A DNA stretch of 64,000 bases, from assembly GCF_022682495.2 (NCBI RefSeq), contig NC_071389.1:102093951-102157950 (forward strand), given 5' to 3'. Under the pieces are notes generated by a model. That model was not told where the DNA came from, ran no database searches, and worked only from the letters and a program-made list of their open reading frames with translations. Numbering within the stretch: position 1 is the stretch's first letter; the number at the start of each line of letters is the position of its first letter. Both the position numbers and the translations under genes were made by a program. Of the stretch, positions 22,688 to 34,555 are shown one piece after another. The stretch comes from Desmodus rotundus (Eukaryota > Chordata > Mammalia > Chiroptera > Phyllostomidae).

Positions 22688-24204
22688 TTTTTTAAAAAGT
22701 ATTCTTATTGATTATGCTATTACAGTTTTCCCAATTTTTCTCCCTTTATCCCCTCCCACTCTGCTCCCCCAACCCTCCAGCATTCCCCCTGCTTAGTTCA
22801 TGTCCATGGGTTGTACATATAAATTCTTTGAGTCCTCTGTTTCCTATACCATCTTTTATCTCTCCCTGTCTATTTTATGCCTACTAATTATGCCTCTTCT
22901 TCCCTGTACATTTTCCCCCCTATTTTCCCCCTCCCCCTCCCCAATGAAATCCCTCCATGTGATTTCCATTTCTCTGATTCTGTGCCTGTTCTGGTTGTTT
23001 GCTTAGTTTTTCTTTTCGTTGTTTTTCTTTTCTTTTAGGTTCATTTGTTGATAGTTGTGAATTTGTTGTCATTTTATTGTTCATATTTTTTATCTTCTTT
23101 TTCTTAGATAAGTCCCTTTAACATTTCATATAATAATGGCTTGTGATGATGAACTCCTTTATTTCACCTTATCTGGGAACCACCTTATCTGCCCTTCCAT
23201 TCTAAATGATAGCTTTGCTGCACAGAGTAATCTTGGATGTAGGTCCTTGCCTTTCATGACTTCAAATACTTCTTTCCAGCCTCTTCTTGCCTGCAAGGTT
23301 TCTTTGAGAAGTCAGCTGATAGTCTTATGGGAACTCCTTTGTAGGTAACTTCTCCTTTTCTCTTGCTGCTTTTAAGATTCTCTCCTTATCTTTAATTTTG
23401 GGTAACTTAATGATGATGTGCCTTGATGTGTTCCTCTTTGGGTCCAACTTCTTTGGGACTCTTTGGGACTCTCTGGGCTTCCTGGACTTCCTGGAAGACT
23501 ATTTCCTTTGCCAGATTGGGGAAGTTTTCCTTCATTATTTGTTCAAATAAGTTTTCAGTTTCTTGCTGCTGTTCTTCTCCTTCTGGCACCCCAATAATTC
23601 AGATATTGGAACATTTCAAGTTGTCTGAGAGGTTCCTAAGCCTCTCTTCATTTTTTTGAATTCTTGTTTCTTCCTTTCCTTCTGGATGGACGTTTATTTC
23701 TTCCTTTTGTTCCAAATTGTTGCTTTGAGTCCTGGTTTCCTTTCTGTCACTGTTGGTTCCCCGAATATTTTGCCTTATTTCACTTTGGGTATCCTTCATT
23801 TGTTTTTTCATTTTTTGACCAAACTTAACCAGTTCTGTGAGCATTTTGATTACCAGGTCTTTAAATTCTCCATCAGATAGGTTGACTCTCTCCTCATCAT
23901 TTAGCTCTCTTTCTGAGGTTTTGCTCTGTTCTTTCACTTGGGCCATATTTCTTTGACTTGGCACAGCTGATAGGTTGTAAGGGGGTGGGCCTTAGGTATT
24001 CACCAGGGCAGGACAGTCCTCTTTGCTGTGCAGTGTCTCTGCCTGTGGGGGTGGAGCCAGAAAGGGAACAGTCTGGTTTGCCTGCATCTCTCTAGCGCAC
24101 TTTTCAATGAACTGTGAGACTGGGAGTGTCTCCCACTGCGGCATCCCTGCCATAGCCCACAGTCAGTTCCGAGTCTCAGTTTCCCGTTAAGTCAGCCCCT
24201 CCTA
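22688..24204 (-). mobile_element. HAL1-type element, copy C (5' truncated)
   Basis: TSD tgtgtacac at 22679-22687 and 24205-24213, extended by ttttttaaa on both sides. It is inserted into the old L1. On the minus strand it has a shortened 5' region, ORF1 remnant and 3' region; the AAGATGG start is absent, so it is 5' truncated. Confidence 0.82.
23125..23964 (-). pseudogene. HAL1-type ORF1 pseudogene, copy C
   Basis: Starts at 23964 with MPSQRNMAQVKEQ, an N-terminus different from copies A and D-F, and reads to 23599 (LRNLSDNLKCSNI). It then continues in a shifted frame through MPEGEEQQQETENLFEQIMK to the RRM core. At least one frameshift (near 23595) and further breaks in the C-terminal part make it inactive. 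Confidence 0.72.
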
Positions 24205-26099
24205 TGTGTACACATTTTTTAAATGAACATTTGTTTTCATATCTTTTGGGTAAATACCTAGGAGTGGAATTGCTAGGCATATGGTAAGTGTATGTTTGTC
24301 TTTGCAAGAAACTAGAGCACAGTTTTCCAAAGTGGCTCTTCCATTTGCATTTTCACTTGCAAAGTATGAAAATGTCAGTTGCTGTACATCCTGGTATTAT
24401 CAGAGTGGATTCTTTCCTCATTCTCATATGTATTTAGTAGCATCTTATTGTGGTTTTCATTTGCATTTCACTGATGACTGATGACATTGAGTATATTTTA
24501 CTATGTTTATTTGACATTCATATAATCTTCTTTAGTGTATTTTCTGGTCAAACCTTTTGCTTATTTTTACAAAACTGGGTGATTTTGTTTCTTATTGAAT
24601 TTTGAAATTTCCTTATGTATATATTCTGGACAAATTTTTTGTTTATCAGATATGTATTTTGCAAACATTTTCTCCCAATATTTTTGTTTTCTTGATAGTA
24701 ACTTTTAAAAAGCAGCAATTTTTAATTTTGATGGATTCCAATTCTAAATTATTTTAATGGATTTTGTTTTCCCTGTTCTATCTTTGGGATCTGTGTCTAA
24801 ATCAAGGTCACAAAGATTTTTCTTCTGTATTTTCTTCAAGGGGCTTTTTTAGTTTATATTTTACATGTATGTCTATGATCTATTTTGTGTTGCTTTTAAT
24901 ACAGGGAAAAAGTTCATTCAATTGTTTTTATGTCATTTTTTTGGAAAAGACTTATTTTTCCATTGAATTGCCTTTGAACTTTGGTAGAAAAACAATTGAT
25001 TACATATGTAAGGGAATATTTCTGGCATCTCTATTCTATTCCACTCATTTATGGGTCAGTGACACTTATCAGTGTGAATTCCCCAAATTTGTTCTTTTTC
25101 AAATTATTTTGGCTAGTCTTAGTCACTTTGCTTTACATTTTAGGATTAGCTCATCAATTTCTAAAAAAAAATCCTGCTGACATTACAGGATTCTGTAAAT
25201 GTATAGATCAACTTGGAGGAGAATTGACATCTTGACAATATTGAATTTTCCAGTCCATGAACACAGTGCATCTCTCTACTTACTTAGTTTTTAAAAAGAA
25301 ATCTTGTGTATTTTGTAGTTTTCAGCATATAGGTCTTTTACATGTTTTGTTAGATGTACACATAAACATTTCATGATTTTGGTGCTTTTGTACATGGTAC
25401 TTGAAAAAATTTTCAACTTCCAGTTATTCATTTGCTAGTATGTAGCAATATAATTTTTGTATATTTGTCTTTCATCCTGTGACCTTGCTAAACTCATCCA
25501 TTAGTTCTATTAGGTCTTTTGTAGATTCTTCAGGATTTTCTGTGTAGACAGTTGTATTTATGAATATAGTTTTGTTTTTTTCCTTTCTAATACGTTTTAC
25601 TTCTTTTTCTTGACTTACTGTATTGGCTGGGCCCTCTAGTAGATGTTGAATAGGCATAGTAAGAGTGGACATCTTTGTCTTGTATCTGATTATGGGGGAA
25701 GACAGTCAGTCTTTCATCACTATTTAAAGTATATTTCATTGATTATGTTATTACAGTTGTCCCAATTTTTCCCTTTTTGCCCCCCTCCTCCCAGTACCCA
25801 CCTTCCATCCAGCAACGCTTAGTTCATGTCCATGGGTTTTACGTAAAATTTTTTTGGCTTCTTCATTTCTTATACTATTCTTAACATCCCCCTGTCTGTT
25901 TTGTACCTATCAATTATGCTTTATAATACTTGCACCTTTTCCCCCATTCTGCCCCTTTCCCTTCCCAGCTGATAACCCTCTAAATGATCTCTGTACCTAT
26001 GATTCTGTTCCTATTCTGGTTCTTTCCTTTGTTTGTTTGTTTTTGATTCAGTTGTTGATAGTTGTAAATGTGTTGCCTTTTTAATATCCATAGTTTTGA

Positions 26100-26960
26100 C
26101 TGTCTTTTGCTTAAATAAGTTCCTTTAACATTTCATGTAATAATGACTCGGTGGTGATGATGAACTCCTGTAGCTTTATCTTATCTGGGAAGCCCTTTAT
26201 CTATCCTTCCATTCTAAATGGTAGTTTTGTTGGATAGAGTAATCTAGGTTGTAGGTCCTTGCTTTTCATCACTTTGAATACTTCTTGCCAGTCCCTTCTT
26301 ACCTGCAAAGTTTCTTTTGAGAAATCAGCTGATAGTCTTATGTATATGCCTTTGTAGCTCACTCTCTCCTTTTTCTTTTGCTGCTTTTAAGATTCTCTCC
26401 TAATCTTTAATCTTGGGTAATATAATCCTGATGTGCCTTGGTGTGTGCTTCCTTGGGTCCAACTTCTTTGGGACTCTCTGAGCTTACTGGACTTCCTGGA
26501 AGACTATTTCCTTTGCCAGATTGGGGAAGTTTTCTTTCATTATTTTTTCAAATAAGTTTTCAGTGTCTTGCTCTTCCTCTTCTCCTTCTGGCATCCCTAT
26601 GATTTGGATGTTGGCACATTTCGAGATGTCCCAGAGTCTTCTTATACTATCCTTGTTTTTTTGAATTCTTGTTTCTTCTTTCTGTTCTGGTTGAATGTTT
26701 ATTTTTTCCTTATGTTCTGAATCATTGATTTGAATCCTGGATTCCTTCCCTTCACTGTTGGTTCCCAGTAGATTTTACTTTTATTTCACTTAGTGTAACC
26801 TTCATTTCTTCTTTATGTTGTTGCTGTCCTCAATGAGTTCTGTGAGTATCCTGATCACCAATATTTTGAGTTCTGCATCTGATAGGTTTGCTATCTCCAT
26901 TTCATTTAGTTCTTTTTCTGGGATTTTGTTCTATTCTTTCATTTGGGCCATATTTCTTTC
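26100..26960 (-). pseudogene. HAL1-type ORF1 pseudogene, copy D1
   Basis: The order of ORF1 landmarks is preserved at nucleotide level from atggcccaaatgaaagaata (26952 backwards) to the PAKL region near 26220. No frame longer than about 60 codons survives, so it is old and non-coding. Confidence 0.65.
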
Positions 26961-27079
26961 TCTCCTCAATTTGGCACCCTCCCTGTGTTTGTTTGTTTCT
27001 GTATGTTAGGTACAGCTACTTTGACTCCCTGTGAAAGGCACCTGTCTGGATAAATGCTGCTGCTTTAAATCCTTGGTTG

Positions 27080-28443
27080 TCCCTCTTGGCCCCTCCCCCA
27101 CGTACAGCATCACAGTGCAGTGACCAGCGTTACCCACCCTGGGGAACACCTAAGGCTCCACCCCTATAAGTAACAGACGCGCCAAGGAAAAAAAAAATGG
27201 CCCAAATGACAGAACACTTCAAAGCTCCAGAAATAATTCAAGTAAGCAGCGAACAGATAGCCAACCTATCAGATGCACAGTTCAAAACACTGCTAATTAG
27301 GACACTCACAAAATTGGTTGAATCTGTTCGAAAACCAGATGAAAAAATGAAGGCTATGCTAAGAGAGACAAAGGAAAATGTACAGGGAACCAATAGTGAT
27401 GCGAAGGAAACTGGGACTCAAATCCATGGTGTGGACCAGAAGGAAGAAAGAAACATCCAACCAGAAAAGAATGAAGAAACAAGAATTCGGAAAAATGAGG
27501 AGAGGCTTAGGAACCTCCAGGACATCTTGAAACGTTCCAACATCCGAATTATAGGAGTGCCAGAAGGAGAAGAGGAAGAACAAAAAATTGAAAACTTATT
27601 TGAACAAATAATGAAGGAGAACTTCCCTACTCTGGCAAAGGAAGTAGACTTCCAGGAAGTCCGGGAAGCTCAGAGAGTCCCAAAGAAGCTGGACCCGAGG
27701 AGGAACACACCAAGGTACATCATAATTACATTATTTAAGATGAAACATAAGGAGAGAATCTTAGAAGCAGCAAGAGAAAAGGACACAGTTACCTACAAAG
27801 GGGTTCCCATAACACTGTCTGCTGATTTCTCAAAAGAGAACTTACAGGCAAGAAGGGGCTGGCAAGAAGTACTCCAAGTCATGAAAGGCAAGGGCCTACA
27901 TCCAAGATTACTCTATCCAGCAAGCTGTCATGTAGAATGGAAGGACAGATAAAGTGCTTCTCAGATAAGGTCAAGTTAAAGGAGTTCATCATCACCAAGC
28001 CATTATTATACGAAATGTTAAAGGGACTTATGTAAGAACAAGAAGATAAAAAATATGAACAGTAAAAATGACAGCAAACTCACAGTTATTAACGACCACA
28101 CCTAAAACCAAAACAAAAGCAAACTAAGCAAACAACTAGAACAGGAACAGAACCACAGAAATGGAGATCACATGAAGGGTTATCAATAGGGGATTGGGAG
28201 AGGGAGAGGGGGGGAAGGTACAGAGAATAAGTAGCATAAATGATAGGTGGAAAATAGACAGGGGGAGGGTAAGAATGTGTAGGAAATGTAGAAGCCAAGG
28301 AACTTATATGTATGACCCATGGACATGAACTATAAGGGGGGAATGTGGGAGGGAGGGGGTGGGCAGGATGGAGTTGAGTGAAGGGGCGGAAATGGGACAA
28401 CTGTAATAGCACAATCAAAAATATATTTAAAAAAGAAAAAAAT
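27080..28443 (+). mobile_element. HAL1-type element, copy D2, inserted into D1
   Basis: TSD aaatccttggttg (27067-27079) and aaatctttggttg (28444-28456) fix both ends. It is 5' truncated, beginning in the 5' region about 120 bp before ORF1. It ends in a 3' region with gggacaactgtaatagcaca and an A-rich tail. It is in opposite orientation to its host element. Confidence 0.88.
27197..27952 (+). pseudogene. HAL1-type ORF1, copy D2 (C-terminus shifted)
   Basis: An open frame of 251 codons from MAQMTEHFKAPEIIQ. It keeps LSDAQFKTLL, the charged middle, RRM core NIRIIGVPEGEEEEQ and the C-terminal KERILEAAREKDTVTYKGVP block that copies E and F lack. After LHPRLLYPA a small deletion shifts the frame and the last ~25 residues are replaced, ending at 27952. 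The start context is an A-run followed by ATGGCC. It was probably full length when inserted and decayed since. Confidence 0.78.
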
Positions 28444-29357
28444 AAATCTTTGGTTGTTGGACATCCATACAGTTTGATTTTCTAACAGTTCTGGGTGTTA
28501 TTTGCTTTGAGATTTACTTGTAATTCTTTTTGTGGTTGTGTAAGGAGGTGAAGCGTGTCTATCTACACCTTCATCTTGACTGGAAGAGCTTAATATCTTT
28601 TATTGGGTTGAGGAAGTTCCCTTTATTTCTTAGTTTGTTGAGAGTTGGTATCCTGAATGGATATTGAATTTTAAATTTTATCAGGTGGTTTTCTGTATCT
28701 GTTTAGATGGTCATAATGTATTTTCTTTAATGTGTTATCAATTTTATTAGTTTATTTTAGTATGTTGAACCAACCTTGCATGCCCATAATATACCTCACT
28801 TGGTTATGATATATTTTTAATATTTTTACTGGATTTAACTTGCTAACATTTGTTGAGGGTTCTCATATTTATGTTTATGAAGGCTATTTATCTGAAGTTT
28901 TATTTTCTTGTCTTTTTTTCATCTGGTTTTCATATTAGGGTAATAATGGCTTCATAAAATGTGTTAGGAAATGTTCCTACTGCTTATATATTCTGGAAGA
29001 GTTTGTATATGAGTGATTTTATGGTTTTTTATCAATGTTTCGTAGAATTCATCAGTGAAACTTTCTAGGCCTCAGTTTCCCCAGTTGAAAGTTTTAAAAC
29101 AGTGAATTCAGTATCTTTGGCAGGTATAGGACTCTTAGGGTTATGTATTGCTGCTTGAGTGAACTTTGGAAGTTGTGTTTCTCAAGGAACTTGTCCATGT
29201 TGTTTGTCATGAGGCAGGCTGTTGTCTTAGTAACTTTTTAATTTATGAAAATAAAGTTACTTATAATATTCCTTAATTGCCCTTTTATTATCTGGGATTT
29301 TTATTAATAAGTCGTCTTTATTCCTAATATTGATAATTTATATTTTTTCCTTTTTTC

Positions 29358-31220
29358 GTTTTTTAAAATATATTTATTGATTATGCTATTACAGTTGTCC
29401 CATTTCCCCGCCCCCCACTCCACTCCATCCTGCCCACCACCTCCCTCCCACATTCCCCCCCTATAGTTCATGTCCATGGGTCATACCTATAAGTTCTTTG
29501 GCTTCTACATTTCCTACACTATTCTTACCCTTCCCCTGTCTATTTTCCACCTATCATCTATGCTACTTATTCTCTGTACCTTTCCCCCCCTGTCCCCCTC
29601 CCACTCCTCTATTGACAACCCTCCATGTGATCTCCATCTCTATGGTTCTGTTCCTGTTCTAGTTGTTTGCCTAGTTTGCTCTTGTTTTTGTTTTAGGTGT
29701 GGTCGTTAATAACTGTGAGTTTGCTGTCATTTTTACTGTTCCTATTTTTGATCTTCTTTTTCTTAGGTAACTCCCTTTAACATTTCATATAATAAGAGCT
29801 TGGTGATGATGAACTTCTTTAACTTGACCTTATCTGAGAAGCACTTTATCTTCCCTTCCATTCTACATGATAGCTTTGCTGGATACAGTAATCTTGGATG
29901 TAAGTCCTTGCGTTTAATCTTGGGGAATGTAATTATGATGTGCCTTGGTGTGTTCCTCCTTGGGTCCAGCTTCTTTGGGACTCTCTGAGCTTCCTGGACT
30001 TCCCGGAAGTCTATTTCCTTTGCCAGAGTAGGGAAGTTCTCCTTCATTTTTTGTTCAAATAAGTTTTCAATTTTTTGTTCTTCCTCTTCTTCTTCTGGCA
30101 CCCCTATGATTCGGATGTTGAAACGTTTCAAGATGTCCTGGAGGTTCCTAAGCCTCTCCTCATTTTTCCGAATTCTTGTTTCTTCATTCTTTTCTGGTTG
30201 GGTGTTTGTTTCTTCCTTCTGGTCCACACCGTTGATTTGAGTCCCAGTTTCCTTCGCATCACTATTGGTTCCCTGTACATTTTCCTTTGTTTCTCTTAGC
30301 ATAGGCTTCATTTTTTCATCTGGTTTTCGAACAGATTCAACCAATTCTGTGAGCGTCTTGGTAACCAGTGTTTTGAACTGTGCATCCGATAGGTTGGCTA
30401 TCTCTTCCTCGCTTAGTTGTATTTTTTCTGGAGCTTTGAGGTGTTCTGTCATTTGGGCCATTTTTTATTTTTTTGTCTTGGCACGTCTGTTAGTTTAAGG
30501 GGTGGAGCCTTAGGTGTTCACGAGGCGGGGTAATGCTGGTCGCTGTGCTGTGACCCTGTACGTGGCGGAGGGGCCGAGAGGGAGCAATGGCACCCGCTTC
30601 CCTCTCCTCCGGATTTCAATCTTTCACTCCGCTTACCCACAATCAAACTGGGCCCCTCTGGTGCTGGTTCTCGAGTGGGTGGGCTTGTGCACACTCTAGG
30701 CCCCTGTGGGTCTCTCCAACGACCTCTCCTGTGAGGCTGGGAGTCTCTCCTGCTGCAGCCCCAACCCCCACGGGCGTTTTCAATCAGAGGTTTGAGGCTT
30801 TATTTCCCCTCGCTGGAGCCCTGGGTTGCGCTGTCTGCTTCGCTCCCCACCGTTTGTCCGGTGTATCTGTGCGCGAATGTGGGGGCGGGGGGGGGGGTGC
30901 TACCCCTGCTCTGCCTGCCCCGTTCTCCGCCACTCTGAGTCCGGCCCTCTCGGTTTATCTGTGGGTGAATGTGTGCCTGCAGGGTCTCCTAGTGGTCGGA
31001 GTGCCTGCTCTGTTCCCCCCACACTCCGCCAGTCTCGGTCCCGCCACGGCCATGCGAGTCCTCTCCACCCAGGTGCCCGTCTCTGCCCCTCCTACCGGTC
31101 TGGATGAATGTTTATTTTTTATTTCCTTGGTGTCGGACTTCCTGGCTGTTTGATTTTCTGTCAGTTCTGGTTGTGCCAGGAGGCGCAGTGTGTCTACCTA
31201 TGCCGCCATCTTGGTTCTCC
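29358..31220 (-). mobile_element. HAL1-type element, copy E (full length, deleted ORF1)
   Basis: TSD tccttttttc at 29348-29357 and 31221-31230. On the minus strand it starts ggagaaccaagatggcggca, carries a GC-rich 5' region, a 232-codon ORF1 and a 3' region of about 0.4 kb. It sits inside the old L1. Confidence 0.86.
29763..30461 (-). CDS. HAL1-type ORF1 protein with internal deletion, copy E (232 codons)
   Basis: Uninterrupted frame from MAQMTEHLKAPEKIQ to LLYEMLKGVT. It contains the N-terminal segment, the charged helix-prone middle and the RRM-like core (FNIRIIGVPEEEEEEQ). Then it jumps from NTPRHIIITFPKIKR directly to KDLHPRLLYPAKL. About 46 codons are missing relative to copy A: the block with ILEAAREKETVTYKG and LQARRGW. 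That block forms much of the C-terminal domain needed, with the RRM, for RNA binding in L1 ORF1p, so full function is doubtful. The junction is in frame and identical to that of copy F. Confidence 0.8.
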   Translation of the reverse strand: MAQMTEHLKAPEKIQLSEEEIANLSDAQFKTLVTKTLTELVESVRKPDEKMKPMLRETKENVQGTNSDAKETGTQINGVDQKEETNTQPEKNEETRIRKNEERLRNLQDILKRFNIRIIGVPEEEEEEQKIENLFEQKMKENFPTLAKEIDFREVQEAQRVPKKLDPRRNTPRHIIITFPKIKRKDLHPRLLYPAKLSCRMEGKIKCFSDKVKLKKFIITKLLLYEMLKGVT

Positions 31221-31938
31221 TCCTTTTTTCTTTAATTAGTTTAGCTAGTGGTTTATGAATTTTACTAATATTTTCAAAGAATCAGCTTTGGGTTTTATGG
31301 ATTTTTCTCTGGTTATTTTTATTTTACATTTTACTGATATCTGCTGTTAACCGTATTTCTTTCTTTATGCTTACAGTGCATTTAATTTATACTTTCTCTT
31401 TTTAGTTTCTTAGGATATAACCTTAGATAATTGGTTTGAGCCCTACATTTTCTCATATAAGCATTAAATGCAGTACATTTCTATTTCTATTATGCCAATT
31501 TGTTGTTTTTGCTATGTCTTATAGTTACTTGTTTCTCTTCTTTCTTGCTGTACTCATTTGTGTTTTGTTGATTTTTTTGTAGAGACATGCTTTTTTCTTG
31601 TTTTTTTATATGCATATTCTTTATAGGTATTTTCTTTCTGTTTACCCTGCAACTACATAAAATAGAGCTATCATTTTTTGAACTGTAAAAACTTACTTCA
31701 ATTGCATAAAACAACTCTACTCCTTTACACCCACCTGCCCTTTATATCATCAATGTCCCAAATTACATATTTTTGTATTTTGTTTACATTGAGCATAGTT
31801 TTGCAGTTGTAATTATTTTTTATGCTTTCATCTCTTAAATTGTACACCAGAATAAAAAATGATGTAGACACTCCCAATTACAGTATTACAGGTTTCTGAA
31901 TTTATATATTTACCTTTACCATATATATATGTATATAT

Positions 31939-32625
31939 ATCATCTCTCCAGAAGGTATCCAGCCTTGTGCTATGAAAAATAAAGACATTTATTGAAGAAG
32001 ATACAAGATAAAAGAAACACTGTACAAGGGACAATGACACCTCAGTCCCCATCAAAGTAGGCACCTTGGGACCTCACACAGTTCTCCCAGTCACCATCAG
32101 CTGCCATGTTGTATTTTCCTGAATCACATAGGTAGTCTGAAATCTCTTCCCTTTCAAAAGTGATTTTAGTTTTGAGAAAAGTCACAAGTCACAGGGCACC
32201 AAATTTGGGCTGCAGCCGGGTTTACTCATCTGGTTGATTTGACGTTTTGCCAAAAAACTCTGCACAAGATGTGCTGCGTGACCACTCATGTTGTCTGATG
32301 TGGGCATGTTGTCATGATGGAGCTGCCAATCACCAGTTGCCCAAAGCTGCAGCCTTCTGAATAGTTTCTGCGGAGGAATGTTCAACCTCAATGCAAAATT
32401 GGATGCTTTACTTGCTCAGTCATTTTAAATGCAACTGCCACCCAGTACACATGCTCACTTGTGTCTACCACCCCCACTGACTAGTACAGTGAAGTCATCA
32501 TTGTTCGTGCATGTGCATTCCATTCCACTCTCCTTGGCTGCCAGGTTACACTGATGTCATGCAAACCGTCCTCATCATGTTAACAATGGCTGGGGTATTT
32601 CCGGACAGACCTCATATATTTTATA
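31939..32625 (-). mobile_element. Internally deleted mariner transposon
   Basis: The ends are imperfect inverted repeats: catctctccagaaggtatcc then agcc at the left, and the reverse complement of ggctggggtatttccggaca then gacc at the right. AT-rich flanks contain the TA target. The body is about 0.69 kb, half of a full mariner of about 1.3 kb. It interrupts the old L1. Confidence 0.78.
32182..32391 (-). pseudogene. Mariner transposase fragment
   Basis: The minus-strand frame carries WQLHHDNMPTS, then HLVQSFLAKRQI and CSPNLVPCDL. These match the second and third catalytic-Asp regions of mariner (DD34D) transposases. The spacing between the two Asp is about 40 rather than 34 residues, the usual aromatic SPDLAP motif is altered, and the N-terminal DNA-binding half is missing. 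Cut-and-paste activity is therefore lost. Confidence 0.75.
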
Positions 32626-32732
32626 TGTACATACATATGTATGTGTGTATGTATATGTATGTATATATTTTATATATACATATGTGTGTGTATATATGCA
32701 TATATAAATGTGTATGTGTATATATATTTTTA
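32626..32732. repeat. TA/TG-rich microsatellite
   Basis: Mixed (tatg)n and (ta)n tract between the mariner and the Ves SINE. It is likely highly variable and produces spurious frames rich in Tyr/Ile. Confidence 0.85.
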
Positions 32733-32910
32733 CTCGAGGATATTTTTATTGATTTGAGAGAGAGAGGAAGGGTGAGAGAGAAACACCAATGTGATGTGAG
32801 AGAAAAACATTGATCAGTTACCTCCCGTACACGCCCTGACGGGAACGAACCTGCAACCTTTTGGTGCATGGGATGATGCTCCATCCCCCTGAGCCACCCA
32901 GCCAGGACAG
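32733..32910 (-). mobile_element. Ves SINE
   Basis: On the minus strand: gtcctggctgggtggctcag, B-box-like ggttcgttcccgtcagggcg and a ctctctctcaaatcaat end. The flanking AT repeats tatatatttttac / tatatattttttat suggest a TSD within the microsatellite. Confidence 0.9.
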
Positions 32911-34555
32911 AGGTATATATTTTTTATGCATTCATATTGCTATCTAGCATTTCAATTTGAAGAACTCCATTTACCAGTTCTTGTGAGTCAGGTCTAGTGG
33001 TGATGAAGTCCCGCAGCTTTTGTTTATCTGGGAAATTCTGTACTTCTTCATTTTCGTAGGATAGTTTTGCCAGATATAGTATCATGGGTTGGCAGCTTTT
33101 TCTTTTATCACTTTGAATATATCATCCCTCTGCCTTTTTTTGCCTGTATGCTGAGAATCTGCTTATGATCATATGGAAGCTCCTTTTAATATGACCAGTA
33201 CTTTCCTCTTGCTGCTTTCAAGATTCTTTCTGTGTCTTTGATTTTTGATAGTTCGATTATACTATGTAGAGGCCTCTTTGGGTTCATTCTAGTTGCAGCT
33301 TTTAAGCTTCTTGAATTTGGACGTACATTTTTTCCCTCAGATTTATGAAGTTTCTGGCCATTACTTCTTCACATAAGCTTTCTGCTCCATTACATATATT
33401 GATTTATATAATGGTGTCTGATAATTCCTTTAGCTTTCTTTACTCTTCTTTGTTGTTTTTGCTTTTTATTCCTCTGACCTAATCATTTCAAATGGCATGT
33501 CTTTGAGTTTGTTGATTCTTTCTTCTGCTTGGTCAAGTTTGTTGATCTTTTCTAGTGAAATTTTCAGTTCAGCTACTATATTCATTAGTCCTGAATTTGT
33601 TTCCGTCTCTTTGTTGATATTCTCATTTTGTTCATGCATTGTTTTCCTTGATTTTGTTCAGTTGTCTCTCTCTGTTCTTTACAGCACATTGAGCTTCTTA
33701 AGATGGTTATTTTCAATTCTTTGTGAGGTAGTTCATAGATCTTCATTTCTTTAAGGGCCAGTTCCTGGAAATTAATTTTGTTTCTCTAATTGGATCATGT
33801 TTCCCTGTTTCTTTATGTGCCTTGTTATTTTTTTTTCTGTGATTTGTGTGTTAAAAAGTACCAGTTTCCTCTCCCAGTCCTTGTGGACTGGCTTCAGACA
33901 GGGAAAGACTTTCTCTGATTATCCAGGCTAGCAATTCTGTGGTGGGCCTTTTAATCCTTTTCTGGGAATGTGTCTTCTCTGGATTTGTGCATGTAATTTC
34001 ACAGTTTGGTTTGTTGTTTTCTTTTTCAGGAGCTTGTCATCTCTTGTTCATCTGGTGTCTGTGGTACTGCAGCTTCTCTGGCACCACAGTGCCAAAAGGG
34101 AAGCTGCTGCGCTCCCTTTTGTTCTCTGTGGCCCACAGGCATCCAGAGTATGCCATTTCCCCTTTAGTGCTGAGTCAGGTAACATAGTAACCAATTTTTT
34201 TTCAGGCAGTCCTCCCAAAAGCTGGAATGTTGGATGTACATTCTACTTGTCTATTTCCCTTCCAAGGGAGAAGCCATGAGTTTAGTGTTTTCTCTTGATT
34301 AATTGAGGTATATTGGCTTAGGGGAAGGGCTAGTGCAGGTGAAATGCAGTGGCTTTTCTTACCCATTTCAGGGCACTGGTTCTTGGCTTTGTGCTCACCT
34401 GGGTTATTTACTCACCTGGGGTTCCTGAGACTTCCTCACTGGTTTCCATTGCTGCCGTAAGGGCTTTTTGAACCATATATTATTGTTAAGTTTTTGTGTC
34501 TGGGGGAAATGAGGTTTGGGGCTTCCTATTCCATCATCTTGATGATTTCACTCCA

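Larger units (their letters stand above)
25722..28584 (-). mobile_element. HAL1-type element, copy D1 (interrupted by D2)
   Basis: Minus-strand copy whose 3' end is at about 25722. Its degraded ORF1 lies at about 26960-26100 and its 5' region at 26961-27079, resuming at 28457-28584 after the D2 insertion. The 5' end reads cagtcaagatgaaggtgtag on the minus strand. It lies within the old L1. TSD not resolved. Confidence 0.75.
22045..34555 (-). mobile_element. Old full-length L1, split by nested insertions
   Basis: On the minus strand a single ancient L1 can be followed from its 5' end near 34555 (gatgatggaataggaagccc) to its 3' end near 22045. It crosses ORF1 remnants (about 34000-32950) and ORF2 remnants. 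Remaining segments are 22045-22309, 22463-22687, 24214-25721, 28585-29357, 31221-31938 and 32911-34555, totalling about 5 kb. Continuity is clear because each broken end resumes in the L1 order: for example the TA-flanked MITE interrupts the 3' UTR, and the ORF1 C-terminus resumes after the Ves SINE. All frames are destroyed. Confidence 0.78.

Noticed and set aside
27359..27583. 74-codon minus-strand frame MFFLFSFWHSYNSD... seen in several places
   Set aside because: It is the antisense shadow of the ORF1 middle region and appears wherever ORF1 is present (also 6721, 30075 and 62523).
32511..32813. 100-codon Tyr/Ile/Cys-rich frame
   Set aside because: It is produced by the TA/TG microsatellite and the adjacent SINE.
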